64,000 nt of DNA, from contig NZ_LIFX01000003.1 in assembly GCF_001297775.1 (NCBI RefSeq), positions 349,916 to 413,915 on the forward strand, read 5' to 3'. Numbering within the stretch: position 1 is the stretch's first letter; each line of letters opens with the position of its first letter. The DNA is from Trabulsiella odontotermitis (lineage in GTDB: Bacteria; Pseudomonadota; Gammaproteobacteria; Enterobacterales; Enterobacteriaceae). Both the position numbers and the translations under genes were made by a program. Positions 17,397-23,684 of this stretch are shown here, in pieces. Under the pieces are notes generated by a model, which had not been told where the DNA came from, ran no database searches, and saw only the letters and a program-made list of their open reading frames with translations.

Positions 17397-18250
17397 TGCC
17401 TATTAACGATTTTAAACCGTTCGCGGCTGGTCCTGGCGCAAACGTAACATCCCAGGCGGACTGGGAAAACCTGCCCGCGCTTTTATCTGGCTTTATGTCT
17501 GGTAAGGCGTCCAGTGCGCAAATTAACAAAGCTTTTCGGCAGGTGAGTTTTATCGCTGCTGCACTGGCGCAGTTTGTCAGCGAGAAAACGGATCAGGACG
17601 TTCTCGATGACGGGGATTTGCCTGGGTTTGTTGAAAAACTGACTGCCGGCTTTGCGGCACAATATTTAAGTCGCTCGAATCCGTTTGGCGATATTGCATC
17701 AGATGGCCCGGCTGCTATTGCAACGGCTCTCTCAAACCTTGGTTTGGGAGCAGGCGCGCCGCCGATAGGAATTCCGTTCTTCTGGCCGCTGGCGGCGATG
17801 CCTAATACGGTGATGGATGAATGGTCAAATATGTTGTTTCTGAAGTTCAACGGCGCGACGTTCTCAGCGGCCACTTACCCTAAACTGGCGCTTGTTTGGC
17901 CTGGTCTCGTTCTTACAGAATCGCGTGGTGAGTTTATTCGAATAGCGGATGATGGGCGCGGGGTGGATGTAGGGCGAGGATTACTGTCAGCTCAACTCGA
18001 TGCACTACAAAATATTACTGGTTCTTTTAGCGCAGCAACTGCCGGGGCAGCACAATTAAGTGTGCTTGTTAACGGTGAGGGCGGTGCATTTTATCCTGGC
18101 GCTCAGACAACATCTCCTCCTAACGCTACGGCTACCACCGGTAATGATCGGGTTAACACTATGTATTTCGATGCAGGTCGAGTTGCAAGAACTTCAACAG
18201 AAACCCGCTCTCGTAACATTGCATTTAACTTTCTGGTAAGGGCTAAATAA
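17396..18250 (+). CDS. Tail fibre protein (current switch orientation)
   Basis: The 284-residue product has a conserved baseplate-attachment region (residues 1 to about 115, MPINDFKPFAAGPGANVTSQADWENLP...) and a variable tail with a collar-type domain (GIPFFWPLAAMP...FLKFNGATFSAATYPKLALVWPG...ESRGEFIRIADDGRG...) and a terminal NIAFNFLVRAK. Codons for ALSNLGLG at about residue 113 overlap the left crossover site, so the part after that point is exchanged on inversion. It binds the host surface receptor. The assembly gene follows with overlapping TAATG. Confidence 0.9.
   Translation: MPINDFKPFAAGPGANVTSQADWENLPALLSGFMSGKASSAQINKAFRQVSFIAAALAQFVSEKTDQDVLDDGDLPGFVEKLTAGFAAQYLSRSNPFGDIASDGPAAIATALSNLGLGAGAPPIGIPFFWPLAAMPNTVMDEWSNMLFLKFNGATFSAATYPKLALVWPGLVLTESRGEFIRIADDGRGVDVGRGLLSAQLDALQNITGSFSAATAGAAQLSVLVNGEGGAFYPGAQTTSPPNATATTGNDRVNTMYFDAGRVARTSTETRSRNIAFNFLVRAK
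17730..17750 (+). other. Left crossover site of the invertible segment
   Basis: The core CAAACCTTGGTTTG is a palindrome around a TT centre, flanked by TCT and GGAG, like the gix, cix and hix sites of Din-family invertases. It matches the right site at 18 of 21 positions in inverted orientation. Confidence 0.85.
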
Positions 18251-18843
18251 TGAAACCTGTATTTGATGAAAATGGCCTGGCGACACAGGCCGGTGATATT
18301 CGCTGTTTTTATTACGATGAATTAACAGGGGAATATACTGGCTGGTCAGATGAGTTTATTAATGTTGGCGTGAGCATGCCAGGTAACTCCACCGATATTG
18401 ATCCGGGTGAAACAGTTGCAGAAAAGGTCTCCCTATTCACCGGCACTGACTGGAGACAGGAAGAAGATCACCGTGGGGATACAGTCTATTCGGTTGAGAA
18501 TAAACAAGGGTCAGTCGTGGATTACATCGGGCCAGTCAAAGAGGGATTCACCACTGCCGCGCCAGTGTCAGCATTTGATAAATGGGACGGGAAAAAGTGG
18601 GTAACAGATACTGAGGCGCAGCAGGCCGCTGCTAAAGCCGAAGCGGAACTACAGCGTCAACAATTAATAAGTTCTGCGATGCAGTCTATCAGTATCATTC
18701 AGTTGAAATTGCAGGCAGGGCGAGCGTTGAGTGACGCAGAAAAAAATAAACTCAATGCGACGCTTGATTATATTGATGCGGTTACTGCAACCGATACAGC
18801 AACCGCACCGGATATTAACTGGCCTGTTCCCCCGGAGGCGTAG
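18250..18843 (+). CDS. Tail fibre assembly protein (Tfa), active copy
   Basis: The 197-residue product has the Tfa pattern: MKPVFDENGLATQAGDIRCFYYDELTGEYTGWSDEFINVGVSMPGNSTDIDPG, a central AAPVSAFDKWDGKKWV, a Gln/Ala-rich helix and a C-terminal DINWPVPPEA. Tfa proteins help a specific fibre tip to trimerise, so each is paired with its own fibre end. It lies inside the invertible segment and is expressed in the current orientation. Confidence 0.9.
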   Translation: MKPVFDENGLATQAGDIRCFYYDELTGEYTGWSDEFINVGVSMPGNSTDIDPGETVAEKVSLFTGTDWRQEEDHRGDTVYSVENKQGSVVDYIGPVKEGFTTAAPVSAFDKWDGKKWVTDTEAQQAAAKAEAELQRQQLISSAMQSISIIQLKLQAGRALSDAEKNKLNATLDYIDAVTATDTATAPDINWPVPPEA

Positions 18844-19240
18844 GCCATATGGGTTTTGCTGTATCAACACGCATCAGCAGAACCCGGTATTTTTTCCACT
18901 CAGCCAGCGCGGCGGTTTCCTCATCCGTCGCGATACCAACATCAACTGCATCTTGTCGCCAGACTATCTCTGCGTCAGCAATAGCGCGTAAACTACTGCG
19001 TTCCAGCTCAGCCATAGCAATCAGTTCTTCCGCTGTGCGTGGGGGAATATTAACCCACGCGGGACGTCCATTTTCACTCCCTAACCTTTTATTATCAGGT
19101 GGTGAAACTTTCCAGTAAGAACGCATTTCCTCTTCGGACAGTTCTGTCAGGTCAGAAGGCAATGAGTCCCCATAACTTCCGTCTTCAATCATATTTTCTG
19201 GATATATTGCGTTTAGTGACGGGCTAAATTTTGCATTCAT
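18815..19240 (-). CDS. Tail fibre assembly protein (Tfa'), silent copy
   Basis: The 141-residue product is a second, different Tfa: it has RSYWKVSPPDNKRLGSENGRPAWVNIPPRTAEELIAMAE, a helix with AIADAEIVWRQDAVDVGIATDEETAALAEWKKYRVLLMRVDT and a C-terminal PIWPTPP. It is coded on the minus strand behind the alternate fibre end, so it is silent until the segment inverts. Its end overlaps the end of the active copy by 29 bases. It should chaperone the alternate tip. Confidence 0.88.
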   Translation of the reverse strand: MNAKFSPSLNAIYPENMIEDGSYGDSLPSDLTELSEEEMRSYWKVSPPDNKRLGSENGRPAWVNIPPRTAEELIAMAELERSSLRAIADAEIVWRQDAVDVGIATDEETAALAEWKKYRVLLMRVDTAKPIWPTPPGEQAS

Positions 19241-19251
19241 AGCCTTATTCC

Positions 19252-19683
19252 TTATTGTCCAATGGCGATATATATCGCGCGATTCGAGCCACTGTAATGC
19301 GCAGCCCCACCCTCACCAATTTGGCATCCCGTCAACAGTGACGCTCCAGAGTAAGGCCTGTATTCAATACACCCGGAGTTAGCCTCTTTGAATATCGCCA
19401 TTAGACTCAAAAAACTGGACGGGAACGGGATGGGGAAAGTTACATCGACCCAACTGGCTTTGGGGATTATCGGAGTTGTTCCCCACTGGATTATCAAACC
19501 ACCTGGCTTGTCCGGGATTCGTACATAATCTGTCGGGCTCATTGCCCTTGTCGGCAGCACGCTCATTACCGCCGCTACCGTTGTTAAAAGCTCGACAGAA
19601 CCGGGGGAGGTCTGCATATCACTATTTTTTGCAACACCAAGTTTTGCCGCTTCTCCTATACCAACGTTTGAGAAAATGCACAT
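19252..19683 (-). CDS. Alternate tail-fibre C-terminus (silent, no own start)
   Basis: The open frame of up to 143 residues (IFSNVGIGEAAKLGVAKNSDMQTSPG...VDVTFPIPFPSSFLSLMAIFKEA...) is a fibre end with a gpH/collar-like receptor domain. It lacks a full N-terminus: its first codons lie in the right crossover site, where FSNVGIG corresponds to LSNLGLG of the active gene. After inversion it would be fused to residues 1 to about 115 of the active fibre to give about 250 residues. Confidence 0.85.
   Translation of the reverse strand: MCIFSNVGIGEAAKLGVAKNSDMQTSPGSVELLTTVAAVMSVLPTRAMSPTDYVRIPDKPGGLIIQWGTTPIIPKASWVDVTFPIPFPSSFLSLMAIFKEANSGCIEYRPYSGASLLTGCQIGEGGAAHYSGSNRAIYIAIGQ
19653..19673 (-). other. 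Right crossover site of the invertible segment
   Basis: Read on the minus strand, the site contains CAAACGTTGGTATA with TCT before and GGAG after. It keeps the TT centre and differs from the left site at 3 of 21 positions. It is in the opposite orientation, as needed for inversion. Confidence 0.83.
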
Positions 19684-19730
19684 TTACCGTTCAGATGGCA
19701 TGATCACGTCTTTTATCAGGACCATTGACC

Positions 19731-20285
19731 ATGCTTATCGGCTATGTACGGGTGTCAACAAATGACCAAAATACGGCGCTGCAGCGAAATGCACTGGATA
19801 GCGCAGGTTGTGAGCTAATTTTCGAGGATAAGATCAGCGGTAAAACGTCTGAAAGACCGGGGCTGAAAAAAGTACTCCGGACACTATCAGAAGGCGACAC
19901 GCTGGTGGTATGGAAACTGGACCGCCTCGGGCGGAGCATGCGACATCTTGTCGTTCTGGTGGAGGAACTGCGGGAGAGGGGGATAAATTTTCGCAGCCTG
20001 ACCGATAGCATAGACACGTCTACGCCGATGGGGAGATTCTTCTTTCATGTCATGGGCGCGCTAGCCGAAATGGAAAGGGAGCTGATAATTGAGCGTACCC
20101 GGGCAGGTTTGGCAGCTGCGCGCGCAGAAGGGCGGATCGGTGGCCGCAGGCCAAAATTAACGGATGAGCAGTGGGCGCAGGCCGGAAGGTTAATTGCAGC
20201 AGGGGAATCGCGCCAGCGTGTGGCAATAATTTACGATGTCGGAGTATCGACACTGTATCGCAAATTCCCGGTAGGTAGTGGTTAG
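19731..20285 (+). CDS. pin: DNA invertase, Pin/Gin-type serine recombinase
   Basis: The 184-residue product begins MLIGYVRVSTNDQNTALQ, with the catalytic serine at about residue 10, and has the LDRLGRS, MGRFFFHVMGALAEMERELIIERTRAGL segments and a C-terminal helix-turn-helix (GESRQRVAIIYDVGVSTLYRKFP), the same order and length as Pin and Gin. ATG 19731 is the family start; TTG 19725 is less likely. It lies 58 bases outside the right crossover site. Fis and an enhancer inside the gene normally assist such inversion; I did not identify the enhancer. Confidence 0.93.
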   Translation: MLIGYVRVSTNDQNTALQRNALDSAGCELIFEDKISGKTSERPGLKKVLRTLSEGDTLVVWKLDRLGRSMRHLVVLVEELRERGINFRSLTDSIDTSTPMGRFFFHVMGALAEMERELIIERTRAGLAAARAEGRIGGRRPKLTDEQWAQAGRLIAAGESRQRVAIIYDVGVSTLYRKFPVGSG

Positions 20286-20392
20286 ACACGATGCAGGCCG
20301 CCGGTGATTGTTGAGACTGGCAGCCTGCAAAATTTTACAGCCCAACCTGACGGACTGTCGGAAACTCAGACACAAGCCACATATCGGCCTTT

Positions 20393-20593
20393 TCAAATAT
20401 CGCTATTTTCCTGCCTCGTTGCACGAATTTTTTCAGCTATCCATTCTTCCACTTCCGTTGATACCCATCTTACTGACCTACCTATCTTAATGGGTTTTGG
20501 GAATTTGCCCGCGTTCATCCAACTGTAAATGGATCCCTTTTTGAACCCAACAGCTTTACAAACTTCTTTCAGATCCATCAAATATATGTTCAA
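20393..20593 (-). CDS. AlpA-family phage regulatory protein
   Basis: The 66-residue product has the AlpA/MerR-like winged helix pattern: MDLKEVCKAVGFKKGSIYSWMNAGKFPKPIKIGRSVRWVSTEVEEWI. AlpA-type proteins activate or repress excision and early genes of ssrA-linked and P4-like elements. The start is probably TTG 20593 because GAGGAG lies eight bases upstream; ATG 20578 is the alternative. It is divergent from the next gene, with only 26 bases between starts. Confidence 0.82.
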   Translation of the reverse strand: MNIYLMDLKEVCKAVGFKKGSIYSWMNAGKFPKPIKIGRSVRWVSTEVEEWIAEKIRATRQENSDI

Positions 20594-20619
20594 GTTATGC
20601 TCTCCTCAGTGAATGATAA

Positions 20620-20925
20620 ATGGACGTCTTCTTGGAAAAGCTAACATTGACACGAAAGGAAGCCGCTGAACTACTTGGTATCTCTACGGCTACCGTAACA
20701 CAGTGGGTTCTTGAAGGCAGGCTTAAGGCTTACCGGGTCAGCGACAGGCCAAAGTCACCGTACTTATTTACAAAAGAAGATTGTCAGGCAGCCCTGTTAG
20801 CTGTGGAAGTCGAGCCCATCAAGCAAAGGAACAAAGAGGAAAAGGTTGAAGTTGATGTGGAGTTCACTCGACGGCAGAAAGAAGTGAATAAAAAATTGCG
20901 AAAGATGCTTGGAATGAAAGAGTAG
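20620..20925 (+). CDS. Small helix-turn-helix DNA-binding protein
   Basis: The 101-residue product has an excisionase-like helix-turn-helix at its N-terminus (LTRKEAAELLGISTATVTQWVLEGRLKAYRVSDRPKSPYLFTKEDC) and a charged, helical C-terminus. It is divergent from the AlpA-like gene, so the two may control each other from the shared 26-base gap. A role in excision or prophage regulation is likely but not shown by the sequence. Confidence 0.72.
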   Translation: MDVFLEKLTLTRKEAAELLGISTATVTQWVLEGRLKAYRVSDRPKSPYLFTKEDCQAALLAVEVEPIKQRNKEEKVEVDVEFTRRQKEVNKKLRKMLGMKE

Positions 20926-20936
20926 TGGATTCAATT

Positions 20937-20959
20937 GTGCCCAGATTAAACTTGGGCAC
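20937..20959. terminator. Bidirectional hairpin between convergent genes
   Basis: GTGCCCA and TGGGCAC pair perfectly around a nine-base loop, between the helix-turn-helix gene and the DUF4411 gene that converge on it. The T run is weak, so termination is plausible but not certain. Confidence 0.55.
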
Positions 20960-21472
20960 TTATTTGATTGAAAAATTGTGACTCGCGTAACTTGGAAGAA
21001 ACTCGTATAGGGTAAGCGTTTTCACTCCATGAATTGCAGCTGCGTCTGGAATCATTATGCGTTTTTTGGGAGCGCCGCCTGATGGCCTTTCATGGGTGAT
21101 TATGGTAAATCCATGAGTCATGGCGTGTGCAATTAAAAATGCATCAGCTTTATCTTGACTTGCAAAATCTGTTCGAGCTTTTTCAGTGACATCTAACGTC
21201 ATGGACCAATTAATAAGTTTTGCATAGTTAGCAATCGAGCTGACCTCACTTTCAAAAAAAGAAGATGGGAGTTCTTCTTTAACCCACTGGCACAATGGAT
21301 CTTCTTTTACGCATAGCTCTTTCTTTACAGCATTTATACTATATACAAGACCTTTACTATGAAGAGCTAAAAGAAAATCCCAAAAAAGTTTGCAATAATT
21401 AAAGTTATATGCAAAGTTTTTTGCCTCTATGAAGACGTTACTGTCTACTAAAAATTTTCCATTAGAAATCAT
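20960..21472 (-). CDS. DUF4411 PIN-domain protein, candidate toxin
   Basis: The 170-residue product has PIN-like features: LVDSNVFIEAKNFAY at the N-terminus with the first acidic residue, a central acidic region, SQDKADAFLIAHAMTHGFTIITHE and a final VKTLTLYEFL. DUF4411 proteins are PIN-fold RNase candidates that occur in pairs with ImmA/IrrE-like proteases. The ATG overlaps the protease stop (ATGA at 21469-21472), so it is the second gene of an operon. It probably acts as toxin with its partner as antitoxin; this is family-based inference. Confidence 0.78.
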   Translation of the reverse strand: MISNGKFLVDSNVFIEAKNFAYNFNYCKLFWDFLLALHSKGLVYSINAVKKELCVKEDPLCQWVKEELPSSFFESEVSSIANYAKLINWSMTLDVTEKARTDFASQDKADAFLIAHAMTHGFTIITHERPSGGAPKKRIMIPDAAAIHGVKTLTLYEFLPSYASHNFSIK

Positions 21473-22608
21473 AGAGATTCTCTTTTCTTATGAAATTCAA
21501 CAATAGTATCTGCTTTGACATTTAACAGTACACCAGCCTCTCTCAAAGGAAGTTGCTGAGACATAGCACGGGAAATGATGATATTTGTCAACTTATGACT
21601 ATTTCGAACAGGGAGTGTATTAAAAAAAGATCCGCTGCTGTTTTCTTTTTTAGGCTTTTTGTTTGCTTCCTGCTTTATAACCTCTAAAGTACTACCATCA
21701 ATAAGCCCAAGTTGGATTGCTCTGATTGCACAAGCAAAATCACTAACCTTAAATTTATGGGAAACTTCTTTTACTCGATAAAGATCATTTTCGTTAAATC
21801 CGCTTTCCCAAGTGGATAAGAACAAAGATTGGGGCATAAGGATTTCTGCAGATACTTTATTGCAAAACGCTTCTATGCTCTTTTCTGTATCCCATCCAGA
21901 AACACCATCGACACCAAGCCAAAGATGGGCAACCTCATGAAACAATGTAAAAACTTGAGCAGATAACGCATCAGAACCATTGACGAATACAATAGGTGCA
22001 ACATTATCAGAAATACAAAAACCTCTGAACTCCCGAGTGTCTAACTTACGAGAGTTATTGTTACCAACCACCCCATTTTTAAAAACCAGTATTCCAACGT
22101 TTTCGATTAATTTTGCTACTTTTGTGAAGTAGCTTTCAACTGTTACACCTTTTATTTCTCTTTGAACGTTGAAGTTGATTTTTTGTATAATATCCTGCGC
22201 TACCGTTTCTGGGAGTAAATTACGTGTGTATTTAAATTTACCAATAAAATCAAGGTGTTGGTCGTTACCATTTTCTTTCAGATATTCTTTATACCATTCC
22301 AGCTTGTATTCAATATCATTATAAACATCAAAAAAGTTTCTACCGAGCTCACGAGTATCAACGGCTTGGCGAAGATCTGGAATTTTAGGTTTAACTGGTT
22401 TAGGGGGATTATCCAGGAAAAGGAAGCCAAACGGAATTCCTCCAATTTTGGCTAATTTCTCAGCGCCGCTTTTGGTGACAATGCCATTAAAAAATTTGTT
22501 AATTTTTTTTGGCATGACCTGATCCGCAAGGGCTTCAAGAGAAAGTCCTTGAGAATCTGCAATCCAGTCAATCATCTTTCTAGATAACTGAAATTCGACT
22601 ACGGCCAT
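21469..22608 (-). CDS. ImmA/IrrE-family metallopeptidase, candidate antitoxin
   Basis: The 379-residue product has an N-terminal XRE-like helical region, then a zinc peptidase domain with FTLFHEVAHLWLG (HExxH) at about residues 225-237 and a downstream ...EAFCNKVSAEILMP motif that supplies the third ligand. The family cleaves or senses repressors in mobile elements and also pairs with DUF4411 proteins. ATG 22608 is preferred to TTG 22611. The pair is more AT rich than the rest of the prophage, suggesting separate acquisition. A LexA box lies 111 bases upstream. Confidence 0.82.
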   Translation of the reverse strand: MAVVEFQLSRKMIDWIADSQGLSLEALADQVMPKKINKFFNGIVTKSGAEKLAKIGGIPFGFLFLDNPPKPVKPKIPDLRQAVDTRELGRNFFDVYNDIEYKLEWYKEYLKENGNDQHLDFIGKFKYTRNLLPETVAQDIIQKINFNVQREIKGVTVESYFTKVAKLIENVGILVFKNGVVGNNNSRKLDTREFRGFCISDNVAPIVFVNGSDALSAQVFTLFHEVAHLWLGVDGVSGWDTEKSIEAFCNKVSAEILMPQSLFLSTWESGFNENDLYRVKEVSHKFKVSDFACAIRAIQLGLIDGSTLEVIKQEANKKPKKENSSGSFFNTLPVRNSHKLTNIIISRAMSQQLPLREAGVLLNVKADTIVEFHKKRESL

Positions 22609-22718
22609 CAATCCACCAATTAAAATAATCCCAATATTACAATAGGATTGTTGATTATCGACAAGGCTGCGTCAATTAGGTTTTACCTTTCAATAATTTT
22701 TTAAGTTTCAACATTTTA

Positions 22719-22734
22719 CTGTGAATTAATACAG
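22719..22734. promoter_or_regulatory. LexA (SOS) box upstream of the ImmA/DUF4411 pair
   Basis: CTGTGAATTAATACAG is a perfect CTGT-N8-ACAG match, flanked by TA before and TG after as in strong boxes. It lies 111 bases upstream of the ImmA/IrrE start and downstream of the dinI-like gene, in a gene-free stretch. Confidence 0.7.
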
Positions 22735-22747
22735 TGTGCTAGCATGG

Positions 22748-22990
22748 TTAGCCTTCGCAGAGCCACATGTCAGCCTCTTCAAACATTTCCTGAACAGCTG
22801 TGCTGATCCGTTCCTTTTCGTGCTTGCTTGCATCGGTGTTGATCGCCGGTAGTGACATCATCGGTTTGACCCTGACTTCTGCGTCAGGGAAGATGCGATG
22901 AATTCGCTTTGTCAGCTCATTCAGAATGATGTCTCTTGCGCCCGCCAACCCTTCAACATTACGCTTGTCATAAACCAGTTCAACGAACAT
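22748..22990 (-). CDS. DinI-family SOS protein
   Basis: The 80-residue product matches DinI: MFVELVYDKRNVEG at the N-terminus, then a helix ILNELTKRIHRIFPDAEVRVKPM and a terminal ISTAVQEMFEEADMWL. DinI proteins modulate RecA filaments; prophage copies often couple induction to DNA damage. GGAGG lies six bases before the ATG, and two LexA boxes lie upstream. It is the last prophage gene before ssrA. Confidence 0.9.
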   Translation of the reverse strand: MFVELVYDKRNVEGLAGARDIILNELTKRIHRIFPDAEVRVKPMMSLPAINTDASKHEKERISTAVQEMFEEADMWLCEG

Positions 22991-23008
22991 AAAAGCCTCC
23001 GGAAACCG

Positions 23009-23024
23009 CTGTGATTGTATACAG
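23009..23024. promoter_or_regulatory. LexA (SOS) box 1 upstream of dinI-like gene
   Basis: CTGTGATTGTATACAG is a perfect CTGT-N8-ACAG match 19 bases upstream of the dinI-like ATG, with a following TA as in consensus boxes. Confidence 0.85.
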
Positions 23025-23032
23025 TATCTTTA

Positions 23033-23048
23033 CTGTAAAAATAAACAG
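23033..23048. promoter_or_regulatory. LexA (SOS) box 2 upstream of dinI-like gene
   Basis: CTGTAAAAATAAACAG is a second perfect CTGT-N8-ACAG match, starting nine bases after box 1 ends. Two close boxes usually mean tight repression. Confidence 0.82.
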
Positions 23049-23107
23049 TGTCAAGGCGAGAGCAGCGCGAAGAGGTGATGTATTTTTGTTACCCTTAGTT
23101 ACAAATA

Positions 23108-23141
23108 GAAAAACCCCAGACCGTGAAATCTGGGGTTCTTA
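23108..23141. terminator. Bidirectional terminator at the prophage end
   Basis: AACCCCAGA and TCTGGGGTT form a perfect nine-pair stem around CCGTGAAA, with A-rich and T-rich flanks. It would insulate ssrA from prophage transcription. Confidence 0.75.
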
Positions 23142-23190
23142 TAAAGTGCACGTGCATTTCACGTGCATATTTTTGTCTTTTCACGGTCTG
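23117..23190. repeat. Inverted and direct repeats beside the attachment site
   Basis: CAGACCGTGAAA (23117-23128) recurs inverted as TTTCACGGTCTG (23179-23190). Between them CACGTGCAT occurs twice as a direct repeat, 11 bases apart (23149 and 23160). About one helical turn between direct repeats, next to an att site, is what integrase arm or excisionase sites look like. Confidence 0.6.
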
Positions 23191-23260
23191 CGTACTGTCT
23201 GGTCAGTGTCCGTAAGTGGCTGTTTTTATTGCCGCTGTCCGGTTGCAGTCCTATCAAAAG

Positions 23261-23295
23261 TGGTGGAGCTGGCGGGAGTTGAACCCGCGTCCGAA
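23261..23295. other. Probable prophage attachment site in ssrA 3' end
   Basis: Phage genes stop just before the 3' end of ssrA, a known target for many integrases, and the tmRNA end is intact (AGCTCCACCA). The core length cannot be set because the partner copy would be at the other prophage end, outside the window. Confidence 0.65.
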
Positions 23296-23624
23296 ATTCC
23301 TACATCCTCGGTACTACATGCTTAGTCCAGTCTTTACATTCGCTTGCCAGCTGCGAACGGACACGCCACTAACAAACTAGCCTGATTAGTTTTAACGCTT
23401 CAACCCCAGGCAGGGCATCCACGCGATCTCTTTTAGGTTTGACCTCTCTTGATCCCCGTCCTAAGAGCGGAGGCTAGGGAGAGAGGGCTCTGAGCAGGTT
23501 ATTAAGCTGCTAAAGCGTAGTTTTCGTCGTTTGCGACTATTTTTTTGCGGCTTTTTACGAGGCCAACCGCCCCTCGGCATGCACCTTGGGTTTCGCGAAT
23601 CCCGTCGAATCCAGAATCAGCCCC
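23261..23624 (-). ncRNA. ssrA: tmRNA
   Basis: The 364-base RNA starts GGGGCTGATTCTGGATTCGA and ends with the tRNA-like acceptor AGCTCCACCA, one base longer than the E. coli 363-base RNA. It acts with SmpB to rescue stalled ribosomes and to tag incomplete proteins. The tag codons at 23505-23534 encode ANDENYALAA, followed by two stop codons. In E. coli smpB is the direct neighbour; here the bap locus separates them. Confidence 0.98.
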
Positions 23625-23638
23625 AATGTGTTCTGTCG

Positions 23639-23644
23639 ATTATA
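23639..23644 (-). promoter_or_regulatory. ssrA promoter -10 element
   Basis: On the minus strand a perfect TATAAT lies 14 bases before the mature 5' end, allowing for the short processed leader of pre-tmRNA. The -35 region is weak (about TGGCAA). Confidence 0.65.
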
Positions 23645-23684
23645 ACAGATTTGTGAAGCCCTTTGCCAGCCGGGTTCTGCTCAC

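Larger units (their letters stand above)
17730..19673. mobile_element. Invertible tail-fibre segment
   Basis: The segment runs between two inverted 21-base crossover sites and contains the 3' end of one fibre gene, its assembly gene, and, on the other strand, a second assembly gene and a second fibre end. The two assembly genes converge and overlap by 29 bases. The serine invertase lies just outside at 19731. Inversion joins the constant fibre start to the alternate end in the same reading frame (TCA AAC NTT GGT in both). Confidence 0.9.
1..23260. mobile_element. Myovirus-type prophage at ssrA (right part only)
   Basis: A continuous run of phage head, tail, baseplate, fibre, invertase and regulatory genes extends from the left window edge to the 3' end of ssrA. 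The tail sheath, tube, baseplate hub, gpW, gpJ and spike families show a contractile tail. The structural set (DUF1073, DUF2213, DUF2184, DUF4054, DUF3383, DUF3277, DUF2612) matches the P2-unrelated myovirus group found in many enterobacterial and Pasteurellaceae prophages. The boundary at ssrA is inferred because the last phage gene (dinI-like) and att-arm-like repeats stop just before the tmRNA. The left boundary, integrase, replication, terminase and lysis genes are outside the window or absent. Confidence 0.93.

Noticed and set aside
23011..23325. A plus-strand frame running into ssrA
   Set aside because: It crosses the tmRNA gene, terminator and att region; no support as a protein.
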